DNA from: Citreicella sp. C3M06
GTDB lineage: Bacteria; Pseudomonadota; Alphaproteobacteria; Rhodobacterales; Rhodobacteraceae
Length of the DNA: 64,000 nucleotides
Reading direction: 5' to 3'
NCBI RefSeq assembly: GCF_018860705.1
Contig: NZ_JAHKQA010000007.1
Coordinates: 62,001-126,000 of the forward strand
Positions 36,551 to 45,735 of this stretch are shown here, piece after piece. The notes under the pieces are model-generated. The model had not been told where the DNA came from. It saw nothing but the letters and a program-made list of their open reading frames with translations, and searched no databases. The translations under genes and the position numbers were made by a program. Position 1 is the first letter of the stretch. Every line of letters starts with the position of its first letter.

Positions 36551-36999
36551 GCCATCACCCCAACGAACAGCAGCGCCACCACCGCCGCCGTCATCGGCAG
36601 GCGCAGGTGCAGCCACCAGCGCGGTGCCAGCTGCCATTTCCAGAATTGCCAATCCAGCGCCAGCAAGCCGAGATAGCCAAAGATGAGATTCATCCCCGCC
36701 GACACCGGCCCGCCGCCCGCCATGAAAAACGCCCAGAGCGCCGGGATCACCGACAACGCATAGCAGATCGGCGCCTGTTCGCGCGGGGCCTTGGCGGCGA
36801 ACCCCCAAAGCACCCCTGCCATGAAGGCAAGGATGACCATGCCGTAGGACAGGTGCAGATAAGGCCCGACGAACCGCCCGCCCAGCAGGGCATAGCTCAG
36901 CTCATAGGCCGGATCGCTGACCAGCGTTACCGCACTCCAGACAAAGGGGATCAGCCCGGCAATCGCCAGCAGCAGCGCAGAGCGTGGAACCGGACCCAT
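36547..36999 (-). CDS. DUF3429 membrane protein
   Basis: A 150-residue integral membrane protein with five hydrophobic segments (about 8-28, 42-68, 76-96, 100-118, 130-150) and the aromatic stretch DWQFWKWQLAPRWWLHLR near 115, a mark of the DUF3429 family. Function is unknown. It starts 15 bases after the ispH stop and overlaps the methyltransferase start by 4 bases. Confidence 0.8.
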   Translation of the reverse strand: MGPVPRSALLLAIAGLIPFVWSAVTLVSDPAYELSYALLGGRFVGPYLHLSYGMVILAFMAGVLWGFAAKAPREQAPICYALSVIPALWAFFMAGGGPVSAGMNLIFGYLGLLALDWQFWKWQLAPRWWLHLRLPMTAAVVALLFVGVMA

Positions 37000-37014
37000 C
37001 GCGGCGCGGCCTGC

Positions 37015-37965
37015 TCAGGCCATCTCGCGCAACACGCGCGGGACCTTGAATTCGATGGTTTCGGTCGCGGTCTCGACCGTCTCGACCGTCACGTCGTAGC
37101 GATCGCAAAACGCGCCGATGACCTCGTCGATCAGCACCTCGGGGGCGGAGGCTCCGGCGGTGACGCCAACGGTCTTCGCCCCTTCGAGGGCGCGCCAGTC
37201 GATGTTCGAGGCGCGCATCACCAGCTGCGCATAGCCGCACCCGGCCTTGCGGGCGACTTCGACCAGACGGCGCGAATTGGATGAATTGGGCGCGCCAACC
37301 ACCAGCATCGCGTCGCAATCGGGCGCGATGACCTTGACCGCGTCCTGACGGTTGGTGGTGGCGTAGCAGATGTCTTCCTTGTGCGGGCCGACAATGGCCG
37401 GAAAGCGTGCGCGCAGGGCGGCGACAATTTCCACCGTGTCATCGACCGACAGCGTGGTCTGGGTGACGAAGGCCAGTCGCTGGGCATCGCGCACCTGCAC
37501 ATGCGCGACATCCGCGGGGGTTTCGACCAGCAGTACTTCGCCCTCGGGCAGCTGGCCCATGGTGCCGATGGTCTCGGGGTGACCGGCATGGCCGATCATG
37601 ATCATCTGAAGACCGTTCTCGTGATGGCGGGCCGCCTCGATATGGACCTTGCTGACCAGCGGGCAGGTGGCATCGACATAGATCATCTCGCGCCGCGCCG
37701 CTTCGGCGGGAACGGATTTCGGCACGCCATGGGCGCTGAAAATCACCGGACGGTCGGGCGGGCAGTCGGACAGCTCTTCGACAAAGACGGCACCCTTGTC
37801 GCGCAGGCTGTCCACCACGTATTTGTTGTGCACGATCTCGTGCCGGACATAGACCGGGGCGCCCCATTTTTGCAGCGCCATCTCGACGATCTTGATGGCG
37901 CGATCGACACCGGCGCAGAACCCGCGAGGGGCTGCAAGGTATAGGGTCAGCTTCTGAGCGGTCAT
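37015..37965 (-). CDS. ispH: 4-hydroxy-3-methylbut-2-enyl diphosphate reductase IspH
   Basis: A 316-residue Fe-S enzyme, last step of the MEP isoprenoid pathway, making IPP and DMAPP. The cluster cysteines are Cys17 (GFCAGVDRA), Cys101 (DATCPLV) and Cys199 (DICYAT). Substrate residues are visible in [24 protein letters not shown] with the catalytic Glu, TQTTLS and [19 protein letters not shown] lies before the ATG. It heads the minus-strand operon with DUF3429, methyltransferase, rnhA and the TRIC-like gene. Confidence 0.97.
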   Translation of the reverse strand: MTAQKLTLYLAAPRGFCAGVDRAIKIVEMALQKWGAPVYVRHEIVHNKYVVDSLRDKGAVFVEELSDCPPDRPVIFSAHGVPKSVPAEAARREMIYVDATCPLVSKVHIEAARHHENGLQMIMIGHAGHPETIGTMGQLPEGEVLLVETPADVAHVQVRDAQRLAFVTQTTLSVDDTVEIVAALRARFPAIVGPHKEDICYATTNRQDAVKVIAPDCDAMLVVGAPNSSNSRRLVEVARKAGCGYAQLVMRASNIDWRALEGAKTVGVTAGASAPEVLIDEVIGAFCDRYDVTVETVETATETIEFKVPRVLREMA

Positions 37966-38125
37966 GTGGGTCTCCTGTGCAGTTCAAGACCTAGGGCGAA
38001 ACGCACGGCGAATCCAGTGCGGCGTTTTAACTCTGGGCTGGGCTGCGGAAGCTTGCCCTTGGGGTGGCGGGGGCGTTGGCCGTGCGTCAATACCATGCCG
38101 AGATCTCAAAGCGGACCGTGGCGGA

Positions 38126-38569
38126 TCAGCCCCCGGATGCGGCGGCGGTGATCCAGGCCAGCGCGATGTAGCGTCCGGTCTTGGCGAGGGTGACCAGCAG
38201 CGTAAACAGCACGAGGTTGGTGCGCATCACCCCGGCCAGAACGGTGAAGGCATCGCCCAATGGCGCCCAGCTTATCAGCAGCGTCCAGACGCCCCAGCGG
38301 GCGTAAATCCGCTGCGCCTTTTCCAGCTGCGCTTCGGTGATCGGAAACCAGCGCCGATGGCGGAAATGTTCCAGCCAGAGTCCAAGGTAATAATTTACCA
38401 CTGCGCCCAGCACATTGCCGATGCTGGCCACCAGAACGATTAGCAGCACCGGCGCCGCATTGCCCAATTGCAGGCCGACAAACACGACCTCGGACTGGAA
38501 CGGAAGGATCGTTGCCGCCCCGAAGGCGGCAAGGAACAGGCCGCCAAGTGCGGCGATTTCACCCAGCAT
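38126..38569 (-). CDS. YqaA-family small DedA-like membrane protein
   Basis: A 147-residue protein with four hydrophobic segments and the VTT-type core: LPFQSEVVFVGLQ near 22, SIGNVLGAVVNYYLGLWL near 48 and ISWAPLGDAFTVLAGVMR near 98. This is the YqaA subgroup, shorter than DedA. DedA proteins act in lipid (undecaprenyl phosphate) movement or membrane potential; YqaA itself is not assigned. The 160 bases between it and ispH hold no gene that I can support. Confidence 0.85.
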   Translation of the reverse strand: MLGEIAALGGLFLAAFGAATILPFQSEVVFVGLQLGNAAPVLLIVLVASIGNVLGAVVNYYLGLWLEHFRHRRWFPITEAQLEKAQRIYARWGVWTLLISWAPLGDAFTVLAGVMRTNLVLFTLLVTLAKTGRYIALAWITAAASGG

Positions 38570-38614
38570 GGGCGAGGGCTCTCATCCCCATTCGAACCCT
38601 CGCCTTGCAGGTGG

Positions 38615-39193
38615 TCACGCGTTGCGCGGCGCGGCAACCTCGAAGTTGCGCTCGGCGGTCTGCTCGCGCGGCGGGCGACCGATGACTTCGCGCAATTCGT
38701 CAAGCTCGATGAAATTGTCGGCTTGGCGACGCAGCTCGTCGGCGATCATCGGCGGCTGGCTGCGGATGGTCGAGACCACCGATACCCGGACGCCCTGACG
38801 CTGAAGCGATTCCACCAGCGGGCGAAAATCGCCATCGCCCGAGAACAGCACGATATGGTCGACGCGCGGGGCAAGTTCCATGGCATCGACCGTAAGTTCG
38901 ATGTCCATGTTGCCCTTGACCTTGCGGCGCCCTTGACTGTCGGTGTACTCTTTGGCCGGCTTCGTCACCATGGTGAAGCCATTGTAATGCAGCCAGTCCA
39001 CCAGCGGGCGGATTGGCGAGTACTCATCGTTTTCAAGCAGTGCGGTATAGTAGAAGGCACGCACCATCTTGCCTCGGCGCACAAACTCTTGTCGTAAGAG
39101 TTTGTAGTCTATGTCGAACCCAAGCGCCTTTGCAGCTGCGTAAAGGTTCGATCCGTCTATGAACAGCGCCAGCCGTTCGTCCTTGTAAAACAT
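38615..39193 (-). CDS. NYN-domain (LabA/DUF88-like) protein, putative ribonuclease
   Basis: A 192-residue cytoplasmic protein of the PIN-like NYN superfamily. The first acidic site is LALFIDGSNLYAAAKALG near residue 8, a second is GNMDIELTVDAMELA near 95, and LFSGDGDFRPLVESLQRQG near 116 carries the third; these acids form a Mg site in PIN-type nucleases. Family members are thought to cut RNA, but substrates are unknown. The ATG at 39193 has AAAGGAC before it and faces folK over 140 bases. Confidence 0.85.
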   Translation of the reverse strand: MFYKDERLALFIDGSNLYAAAKALGFDIDYKLLRQEFVRRGKMVRAFYYTALLENDEYSPIRPLVDWLHYNGFTMVTKPAKEYTDSQGRRKVKGNMDIELTVDAMELAPRVDHIVLFSGDGDFRPLVESLQRQGVRVSVVSTIRSQPPMIADELRRQADNFIELDELREVIGRPPREQTAERNFEVAAPRNA

Positions 39194-39333
39194 TAAATGT
39201 CCTTTCAGCAATTGGCCGCGCGAAAATGGTCCGTGAGTGTGAGTGTACTGCGCCGCGAGGCCGAACCTGGAATATTATGGTTTTCGAAAAGGCGCTTCAA
39301 CCCACGAAGCCTGCTCATAAGGATAGTCCACAC

Positions 39334-39900
39334 ATGCCTGTCGGACAAGAAATCTTGATCGCCTTAGGGGCGAATATGCAATCTACCTATGGTGGACCAG
39401 CCGAAACTTTGAGCAACGCCCTCTCGCGTCTGCCCGAGCTTGGCCTTGCGGTGCGCGCGGTCAGCAAATTCTATGAGACCCCGTGCTTTCCAGCGGGGGC
39501 AGGGCCCGATTATGTGAACGCCTGTGCGCACTTGACAGCTGATCTGACACCCGAGGAAGTGCTTGCCGCGCTGCACCAGATCGAGGCCGAGCATGATCGC
39601 AAAAGAGACCGTCGCTGGGGGGCGCGAAGCCTCGATCTGGACCTGCTGGCAATAGGCGGAAAAGTTCTGCCCTCACTAAAGTATTACCAGCAATGGCGGG
39701 ATCTGTCGCCCGAGGCGCAGGGCAGGCTGGCCCCAGAGCAATTGATTCTGCCCCATCCACGGCTTCAGGATCGCGGCTTCGTGCTTGTGCCGCTTCTGGA
39801 TGTCGCGCCGGATTGGTGCCACCCGGTCAGCGGCCTGACCGTGCGGCAGATGCACGACGCCTTGCCTGCCGAGGCGCGCGCCGAAGTCAAGCCCATTTGA
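39334..39900 (+). CDS. folK: 2-amino-4-hydroxy-6-hydroxymethyldihydropteridine diphosphokinase
   Basis: A 188-residue folate-pathway kinase that moves pyrophosphate from ATP to the pterin alcohol. It shows ILIALGANMQS, then VSKFYETPCFP near 50, DYVNACAHL, and the signature RDRRWGARSLDLDLLAIGG near 94 with the metal-binding Asp pair, then ILPHPRLQDRGFVLVPL. I chose the ATG at 39334 (MPVGQEILIALGAN) because the pterin fold begins at once; AAGGA is 10 bases upstream. A longer start 60 bases upstream is possible. rpoZ follows. Confidence 0.93.
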   Translation: MPVGQEILIALGANMQSTYGGPAETLSNALSRLPELGLAVRAVSKFYETPCFPAGAGPDYVNACAHLTADLTPEEVLAALHQIEAEHDRKRDRRWGARSLDLDLLAIGGKVLPSLKYYQQWRDLSPEAQGRLAPEQLILPHPRLQDRGFVLVPLLDVAPDWCHPVSGLTVRQMHDALPAEARAEVKPI

Positions 39901-39910
39901 GCGAATCGCG

Positions 39911-39939
39911 CTTGTCTTCCGGGCAGGGGCGCGTTAGAC
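39911..39939 (+). promoter_or_regulatory. Candidate promoter of rpoZ
   Basis: CTTGTC at 39911-39916 and TTAGAC at 39934-39939 are separated by 17 bases, in the 78-base gap between folK and rpoZ. The -35 is one change from the alphaproteobacterial CTTGAC. Confidence 0.4.
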
Positions 39940-39978
39940 GTGCCCTTTCTTACGGCTAACCGGATAGGTGATACGCAT

Positions 39979-40332
39979 ATGGCCCGCGTGACGGTAGAAG
40001 ATTGCGTCGACAAGGTTCCGAACCGCTTCGAGCTGGTGATGCTCGCCGCGCACCGTGCGCGTGAGATCGCCGCTGGCAGCGCGATCACGGTCGACCGCGA
40101 CAACGACAAGAACCCCGTCGTCTCGCTGCGCGAGATCGCCGAGGAAACCCAGTCGGCTGACGAGCTGCGCGAGCGGCTGATCGAGTCGCACCAGACCCAG
40201 ATCGAAGTCGACGAACCCGAAGACGACAGCATGGCGCTTCTTATGGGTGCCGAGCAGGACAAGCCCGCCGAAGACGACATGTCCGAGGAAAAGCTGCTTC
40301 GCGCTCTGATGGAAGCGCAAGGGGAAAGCTGA
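39979..40332 (+). CDS. rpoZ: RNA polymerase omega subunit
   Basis: A 117-residue subunit that helps fold and hold the β' subunit and in many bacteria forms part of a ppGpp site. The conserved core is [24 protein letters not shown]-type sequence (residues 1-24), then RAREIAAGS and [15 protein letters not shown] near 44. The tail is long and acidic. It lies 33 bases before the ppGpp synthetase gene, the common rpoZ-spoT order, so omega and ppGpp synthesis are co-expressed. Confidence 0.96.
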   Translation: MARVTVEDCVDKVPNRFELVMLAAHRAREIAAGSAITVDRDNDKNPVVSLREIAEETQSADELRERLIESHQTQIEVDEPEDDSMALLMGAEQDKPAEDDMSEEKLLRALMEAQGES

Positions 40333-40365
40333 GGCCCCGGCGGGCCGTTGCAAGGATGAACGCCC

Positions 40366-42504
40366 ATGATCGCGGCGGAAGACCTCGTTGCGCTGGTCCG
40401 CAACTACAATCCCAAGACGAACGAAGCGCTGATCCGCGCGGCCTATGACTTTGGCCGCGCGATGCACGATGGGCAGATGCGCCACTCGGGCGAGCCCTAT
40501 TTCAGCCATCCCGTCGCCGTTGCCGCCATTCTGACCGAGCAGCAGCTTGACGATGCGACCATCATCACCGCCCTTCTGCATGACACGATCGAGGACACGC
40601 GCGCCTCGTACAAGGACATCACCGACCGCTTCGGCGCGGATGTGGCCGATCTTGTGGATGGTGTCACCAAGCTGACCAATCTTCAGCTCTCCAGCTCGGA
40701 AACCAAGCAGGCCGAGAACTTCCGCAAGCTGTTCATGGCGATGTCCAAGGATCTGCGGGTGATTCTGGTCAAGCTGGCGGACCGTCTGCACAACATGCGC
40801 ACCATCAAGGCGATGCGGCCGGAAAAGCAGATCCAGAAGGCGCGCGAGACGATGGATATCTATGCGCCGCTGGCCGGGCGCATGGGGATGCAATGGATGC
40901 GCGAGGAGCTCGAAGACCTCGCGTTCCGCGTGCTCAACCCCGAGGGGCGGGCCAGCATCATCCGCCGCTTCATCAACCTGCAAAAGGAAACCGGCGACGT
41001 CATCCATCGCATCACCGGCGACATGCGCGACGAGCTGGAAAAGGCCGACATCGACGCTCAGGTGTTTGGCCGTGCGAAAAAGCCCTATTCGATCTGGCGC
41101 AAGATGCAGGACAAGGGCGTCGGGTTTTCGCGCCTGTCGGATATTTACGGCTTTCGCGTCATCACCCGCAGCGAAATGGATTGCTACCGCGCGCTGGGGG
41201 TCATCCACCAGCGCTGGAAATCGGTGCCGGGACGGTTCAAGGACTACGTCAGCCAGCCGAAATCCAACGGATACCGGTCGATCCACACCACTGTGTCGGG
41301 CCGCGACGGCAAGCGGGTCGAGGTGCAGATCCGCACCCGTCAGATGCATGACGTCGCCGAAACCGGCGTTGCGGCGCATTGGTCGTACCGCGATGGCGAA
41401 CGCTCGGAAAACCCCTTTGCCGTCGATCCCGCCCGCTGGATCGCCTCGCTGACCGAACAGTTCGACGCAGAACAGGATCACGACGAATTCCTCGAAGCGG
41501 TCAAGCTCGAGATGTATTCCGACAAGGTGTTCTGCTTTACGCCCAAGGGTGACGTGGTGAAGCTGCCGCGCGGCGCGACGCCGCTGGATTACGCCTATGC
41601 GATCCACACGCGGATCGGGTCGGGCTGCGTCGGGGCCAAGGTCGATGGCATTCGCGTGCCGCTCTGGACCCGCCTCAAGAACGGCCAGTCGGTCGAGATC
41701 ATCACCGCCGAGGGCCAGACCCCGCAGGCGACATGGCTCGACATCGCCACCACCGGCAAGGCCCGCACCGCCATCCGCCGCGCCCTGCGCGAAGCCGGGC
41801 GCGAGCGGTTCATGCGGCTGGGGGCGGAACTGGCGCGTTCGGCCTTTGAACATCTTGGCAAGAAGGCCACCGACAAGGTGCTGGAAAAGGCTGCCCGCAC
41901 CCTGCGCATCAGCGGGCGCAACGAGCTGCTGGTGCGGCTTGGCAGCGCCGAGATCACCTCACGCGAGGTGGTGCACGCGGTTTACCCCGAACTTGACGAT
42001 GCGCGCGGCGACGAGATCGACGCGCAATCGGCGGTGATCGGTCTGGAGCCGGGGCAGGGCTTTACCCGGGCGCGCTGCTGCCAGCCGCTGCCGGGCGAAC
42101 GCATCATCGGCATCACCCAGCGCGGCAAGGGCGTGTACGTGCACGCCATCGACTGCGATTCCCTTGCCGCGTGGGAAGACCAGCCCGAACGCTGGCTCGA
42201 TCTGCGCTGGGAGGAGGGCACCCATCCCGCCGCCTATGATGTGACGCTCGAGCTGACCCTTGGCAACGATGCGGGGGTTCTGGGCCGCGTGTGCAGCCTG
42301 ATCGGCGAGCGTCAGGCCAATATTTCCGATCTGACTTTTGTGGATCGTAAACCCGATTTCTTCAGAATGCGGATGGACATCGAATTCCGCGATGTCGAAC
42401 ATCTGCACTCGGTGGTCTCGGCGCTCGAGGCGGAAAGTGATGTGGCCTCGGTGCACCGCAGGCGCGATACTGCGCTGGCGGTTGCGCCCGCGGCGGCGGA
42501 ATAG
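40366..42504 (+). CDS. rsh: Bifunctional (p)ppGpp synthetase/hydrolase (Rsh/SpoT type)
   Basis: A 712-residue stringent-response enzyme. The hydrolase HD domain is intact: His47-Pro48 and LLHDTIEDT with His72, Asp73, Glu76 and Asp77. The synthetase has RAKKPYSIWRKMQ near 236 and SNGYRSIHTTVSG near 305, followed by QIRTRQMHDVAE. TGS lies at about 388-450 (VFCFTPKGDVVKLPRGATP), a zinc-finger-like CC region (RARCCQPLPGE) near 570 and an ACT domain from about 640. Both activities should therefore be present, as for single-Rsh alphaproteobacteria. AAGGATGA precedes the ATG. Confidence 0.96.
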   Translation: MIAAEDLVALVRNYNPKTNEALIRAAYDFGRAMHDGQMRHSGEPYFSHPVAVAAILTEQQLDDATIITALLHDTIEDTRASYKDITDRFGADVADLVDGVTKLTNLQLSSSETKQAENFRKLFMAMSKDLRVILVKLADRLHNMRTIKAMRPEKQIQKARETMDIYAPLAGRMGMQWMREELEDLAFRVLNPEGRASIIRRFINLQKETGDVIHRITGDMRDELEKADIDAQVFGRAKKPYSIWRKMQDKGVGFSRLSDIYGFRVITRSEMDCYRALGVIHQRWKSVPGRFKDYVSQPKSNGYRSIHTTVSGRDGKRVEVQIRTRQMHDVAETGVAAHWSYRDGERSENPFAVDPARWIASLTEQFDAEQDHDEFLEAVKLEMYSDKVFCFTPKGDVVKLPRGATPLDYAYAIHTRIGSGCVGAKVDGIRVPLWTRLKNGQSVEIITAEGQTPQATWLDIATTGKARTAIRRALREAGRERFMRLGAELARSAFEHLGKKATDKVLEKAARTLRISGRNELLVRLGSAEITSREVVHAVYPELDDARGDEIDAQSAVIGLEPGQGFTRARCCQPLPGERIIGITQRGKGVYVHAIDCDSLAAWEDQPERWLDLRWEEGTHPAAYDVTLELTLGNDAGVLGRVCSLIGERQANISDLTFVDRKPDFFRMRMDIEFRDVEHLHSVVSALEAESDVASVHRRRDTALAVAPAAAE

Positions 42505-42630
42505 GCTTTCCCTCGCGCGTCATGGCGCTAGGGTCGGCGCATTGATTGGGCGGCCCTGCCGGGGCGCGATGACGACTTGGGGAGCAGCGGTCCACAGCAC
42601 GGGCTGCCGCAGGAATAACGGACGGGACGC

Positions 42631-43275
42631 GTGTTCAAACGCCGCGACAGACGGCCCTTTTTGCGAGCCGTGTTCGAGCTGTTCTGGCCGCGCGGCGGCT
42701 GGACGCGCGCGGCGCGTTACATGCAGCACCGGCTGCATCGTCTGCCGGATTCCCCGGAAAAGATCGCGCGCGGGGTGTTTGCCGGGGTCTTCACCACGTT
42801 TACGCCGTTTTACGGGCTGCATTTCGTGGTGGCGGGCGGGCTGGCCTGGCTACTGCGGGGCAATTTCCTTGCGGCCTTCCTTGGCACGTTTGTCGGCAAT
42901 CCGCTGACCTATGTGCCGATCGGCATCGCTTCGCTGCGCACCGGTTACTGGCTGCTGGGCATCGACCGGCACGAGCCGCACCACACATCGCTGCTCCACC
43001 GCTTTACCATGGCGGGGCAGGATCTGTGGGACAACTTGTTGAACTGGCTTCAGGGCAACCCCACCGACTGGACGGCGTTGAACGCCTTTTATCACACGGT
43101 GTTTTACCCCTACATGATCGGGGGCATCCTGCCGGGGATCATCACCGCGCTGGTCGCGTATTATCTGACGGTGCCGGTGATCAGCGCCTATCAAAAGCGG
43201 CGGCGCGGCCGGCTGAATGCCAAGCTGGCGGCCTTGCAGAAGAAAAAAGCGGAAAGCACGGCGCGGCCTGACTGA
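42631..43275 (+). CDS. DUF2062 membrane protein
   Basis: A 214-residue protein with the DUF2062 core: PEKIARGVFAGVFTTFTPFYGLH near residue 43 and LRGNFLAAFLGTFVGNPLTYVP near 75, plus a third helix near 165-190 and a Lys/Arg-rich end. The start is GTG at 42631, giving MFKRRDRRPFLRAVFEL, the usual basic start; no ATG suits. The family often accompanies rsh in Rhodobacteraceae; its role is unknown. The 126 bases before it contain no gene that I can support. In many relatives pdxJ and acpS follow, here an EamA gene does. Confidence 0.82.
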   Translation: MFKRRDRRPFLRAVFELFWPRGGWTRAARYMQHRLHRLPDSPEKIARGVFAGVFTTFTPFYGLHFVVAGGLAWLLRGNFLAAFLGTFVGNPLTYVPIGIASLRTGYWLLGIDRHEPHHTSLLHRFTMAGQDLWDNLLNWLQGNPTDWTALNAFYHTVFYPYMIGGILPGIITALVAYYLTVPVISAYQKRRRGRLNAKLAALQKKKAESTARPD

Positions 43276-43294
43276 GCCGCCGCCCGGAGGATAC

Positions 43295-44170
43295 ATGAAA
43301 CTGTTCGGACTGATCGCGCTGACCATGGTGGCGTTTGCGGCCAATTCACTGCTCAACCGCGCGGCGCTGGCCGGGGGTGGCATCGACGCCACCAGTTTCG
43401 GAACGCTGCGCCTGCTGTCCGGCGCGGTGATGCTGTCGGTTCTGGTGCTGCTGCGTCAGGGGCGGTTTTCGCTGGGCGGTCCGGGGCGGCTGGCGGCCGT
43501 TGCCGGGCTATTCCTGTATATCTACGGGTTTTCGGTGGCCTATAACGGGCTGGCTGCCGGGCTGGGGGCGTTGCTGATGTTCGGCATGGTGCAGGTGACG
43601 ATGTTCGCCGCCGCAGCCATCGCGCGCGAGGTTCTTCCGCCGCGCCGCTGGGTTGGGGCGGGGCTGGCCTTTGGCGGGTTGGTATGGCTGCTGGCGCCGG
43701 GAGGCGGCACGGCCCCCAGCCTGCCGCACGCGCTGGCCATGCTGGTTGCGGGCTTTGGCTGGGGGATCTACTCGCTGGCGGGCAAGCTGTCGACCGTGCC
43801 GATGGTGTCGAGCGCGGCGAATTTCGTGCTGACCGCAGGGCTGGGCTGCCTTGTGCAGATCGGGCTGTTTGTCATGGGGGGTGACGGCGGCGGGGTCGCA
43901 AGCTGGTCCGCCAGCGCGGTGCTGCTGGCGGTGTTCTCGGGCGCGGTGACCTCGGCGCTTGGCTACATTCTATGGTACGCGGTGCTGCCGCGCATCCCGT
44001 CATCGACCGCCGCCGTCGCCCAGCTGACCGTGCCGGTGATCGCCATGGCGGGCGGCATGGCCTTTCTGGGCGAGGCGCTGACGCTGCGCTTTGTGCTCGC
44101 CTGCGGGCTGGTGCTGGGCGGAGTCGCGCTGTCGGTGATCCCGTTCACTCGGTCCAGCGCACCGCGGTAA
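43295..44170 (+). CDS. EamA/DMT-family transporter
   Basis: A 291-residue protein with about ten membrane helices in two EamA halves (about 4-130 and 148-285). The start ALTMVAFAANSLLNRAAL, the Pro/Gly-rich turns and ALGYILWYAVLPRIPSSTAA near 227 fit the drug/metabolite transporter superfamily. The solute is unknown; relatives export amino acids or purines. GGAGG lies 6 bases before the ATG. Its last 26 bases overlap the end of the converging solute-binding protein gene. Confidence 0.88.
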   Translation: MKLFGLIALTMVAFAANSLLNRAALAGGGIDATSFGTLRLLSGAVMLSVLVLLRQGRFSLGGPGRLAAVAGLFLYIYGFSVAYNGLAAGLGALLMFGMVQVTMFAAAAIAREVLPPRRWVGAGLAFGGLVWLLAPGGGTAPSLPHALAMLVAGFGWGIYSLAGKLSTVPMVSSAANFVLTAGLGCLVQIGLFVMGGDGGGVASWSASAVLLAVFSGAVTSALGYILWYAVLPRIPSSTAAVAQLTVPVIAMAGGMAFLGEALTLRFVLACGLVLGGVALSVIPFTRSSAPR

Positions 44171-45611
44171 GGTCGGTGGCCTGCGTCGGCTGGTTGGTCC
44201 ACAGTCCGGTCAGCCGCGCATCGGCCACCGTGGCAAAGCCAAGCTGGAACAGATAGGCGTTGACGTAATCCTCGGCGATCATGGTTTCAGCCTGCTTGAT
44301 CAGCGCCGAGCGCGCCGCCGGGTCGGATGTTGCGCTCAGCGTGGTCATCAGCTCGGCAAATTCCGGCTTGCCGTACTGGAAGTAGTAATCGGGCCGCGCA
44401 TAGATGCCGATGTCGAAGGGTTCGGTGTGAGACACGATGGTCATGCCGAAATCCTTGCCCTTGAACACCTCTTCGAGCCATTGCGCCCATTCGAGATTGA
44501 CGATCTCGGTCGAGATCCCGACTTCGCGCAGCTGCGCCGCGATGATCTCGCCGCCGCGCCGGGCATAGGAGGGCGGCGGCAGCTTCAGCGTGGTGGTGAA
44601 GCCTTCGGAATAGCCCGCCTCGGTCAGCAGTTCGCGCGATTTCGCAGGGTCATAGGCGGACAGCCCGGTCAGATCGACGTAATCGGGGTTATGCGGGGCG
44701 AAATGGGTGCCGATGGGCGTGCCCTGTCCGAACATCGCGCCGTCGATGATCGCCTGCCGGTCGATGGCATGGGCCACCGCCGCGCGCACCCGCAGATCAT
44801 CCAGCGGCGCTTGGGCGTTGTTCATCGCAAGGATGGTCTCGCCCTCGGTGGTGCCGGACAGCACCTGAAAGCGCGGGTCGGATTCGAACATCGGCAGGTT
44901 TTCGGGGGCGGGGAAGCCGGCAAAGACGTCGATATCCTGCGCCATCATCGCGGCAAAGGCCGCTGTCGGGTCGGCGATGAACCGGAACGTGACGTCGCTC
45001 AGCGCTGGTTCGGTGCCCCAGTAGGCGTCGTTGCGGGCCAGCTCGATGCGATCGCCCGTCACCCAGCGCGAGAATTTGAACGGGCCGGTGCCGATCGGGG
45101 TTTGCTTGATGCCATCGACGCTTTCGGGCGCGACAATCACCGCATCGCCCCAAGCGAGGTTGAACAGGAAGTTACCGTCGGGCGCAGCCAGCGTCACCTC
45201 GACGGTTTGCGGGTCGATCACGTCGACCGACGCGATGCCCGCGAACAGCGCCTTCTGTGCGTTCTGGCTGTCATCGGCGCGGGCGCGATCAAGGCTGAAC
45301 TTGACGTCTTCGGCGTCCATCGCGCTGCCGTCGTGGAAGGTCACGCCGCTGGCGAGGTGAAAGGTGTAGCGCGCGCCGTCGTCGGAAATGTCCCAGCTTT
45401 GCGCAAGGCCGGGGGCGATGGCCCCGGTTTCGGTGAATTTCGTCAGCCCTTCGAAGACGTTGGAATACAGCACTGAATCGATGGCCCCGGCCGCTGCCGA
45501 GGTCGGATCAAGATGCGGCGGTTCCAGTTGCAGGGCGACGGTGATGTCGGTCTGCTGGGCGCTGGCGGCCTGTGCGGCAAGCAGCGCGGCGACAAGGGCA
45601 AGGCGGGACAT
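44145..45611 (-). CDS. Peptide/nickel-type ABC transporter solute-binding protein (family 5)
   Basis: A 488-residue periplasmic protein with a Sec signal peptide (1-19, ending ASA). Family 5 marks are LEPPHLDPTSAAAGAIDSV near 30, LAQSWDISDDGARYTFHLA near 69, GVTFHDGSAMDAEDVKFSL, TPIGTGPFKFSRW near 170, and VRAAVAHAIDRQAIIDGAM near 275. The substrate may be an oligopeptide or another small molecule. No permease or ATPase gene adjoins it, so it is an orphan in this window. GGAGAG lies before the ATG; panB diverges 124 bases away. Confidence 0.9.
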   Translation of the reverse strand: MSRLALVAALLAAQAASAQQTDITVALQLEPPHLDPTSAAAGAIDSVLYSNVFEGLTKFTETGAIAPGLAQSWDISDDGARYTFHLASGVTFHDGSAMDAEDVKFSLDRARADDSQNAQKALFAGIASVDVIDPQTVEVTLAAPDGNFLFNLAWGDAVIVAPESVDGIKQTPIGTGPFKFSRWVTGDRIELARNDAYWGTEPALSDVTFRFIADPTAAFAAMMAQDIDVFAGFPAPENLPMFESDPRFQVLSGTTEGETILAMNNAQAPLDDLRVRAAVAHAIDRQAIIDGAMFGQGTPIGTHFAPHNPDYVDLTGLSAYDPAKSRELLTEAGYSEGFTTTLKLPPPSYARRGGEIIAAQLREVGISTEIVNLEWAQWLEEVFKGKDFGMTIVSHTEPFDIGIYARPDYYFQYGKPEFAELMTTLSATSDPAARSALIKQAETMIAEDYVNAYLFQLGFATVADARLTGLWTNQPTQATDLTAVRWTE

Positions 45612-45735
45612 CGGCGGCTCTCCGTTCTGGGATGATTGTCGAACTGTGACGCAATTCGCCAAAGGTGCAAGGCGCGTCGCACTGGAAAGGCATCGCACGG
45701 GCTGATAGAGGGCGCCACAGCTTAGGGAGGAGCAC

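Noticed and set aside
39934-41853. 639-codon minus-strand frame
   Set aside because: Antisense of rpoZ and rsh, whose catalytic residues are intact. No ribosome binding site or known fold.
45612-45735. Riboswitch or operator upstream of panB
   Set aside because: No known riboswitch fold, clear dyad or good promoter boxes in the 124 bases between the divergent genes.
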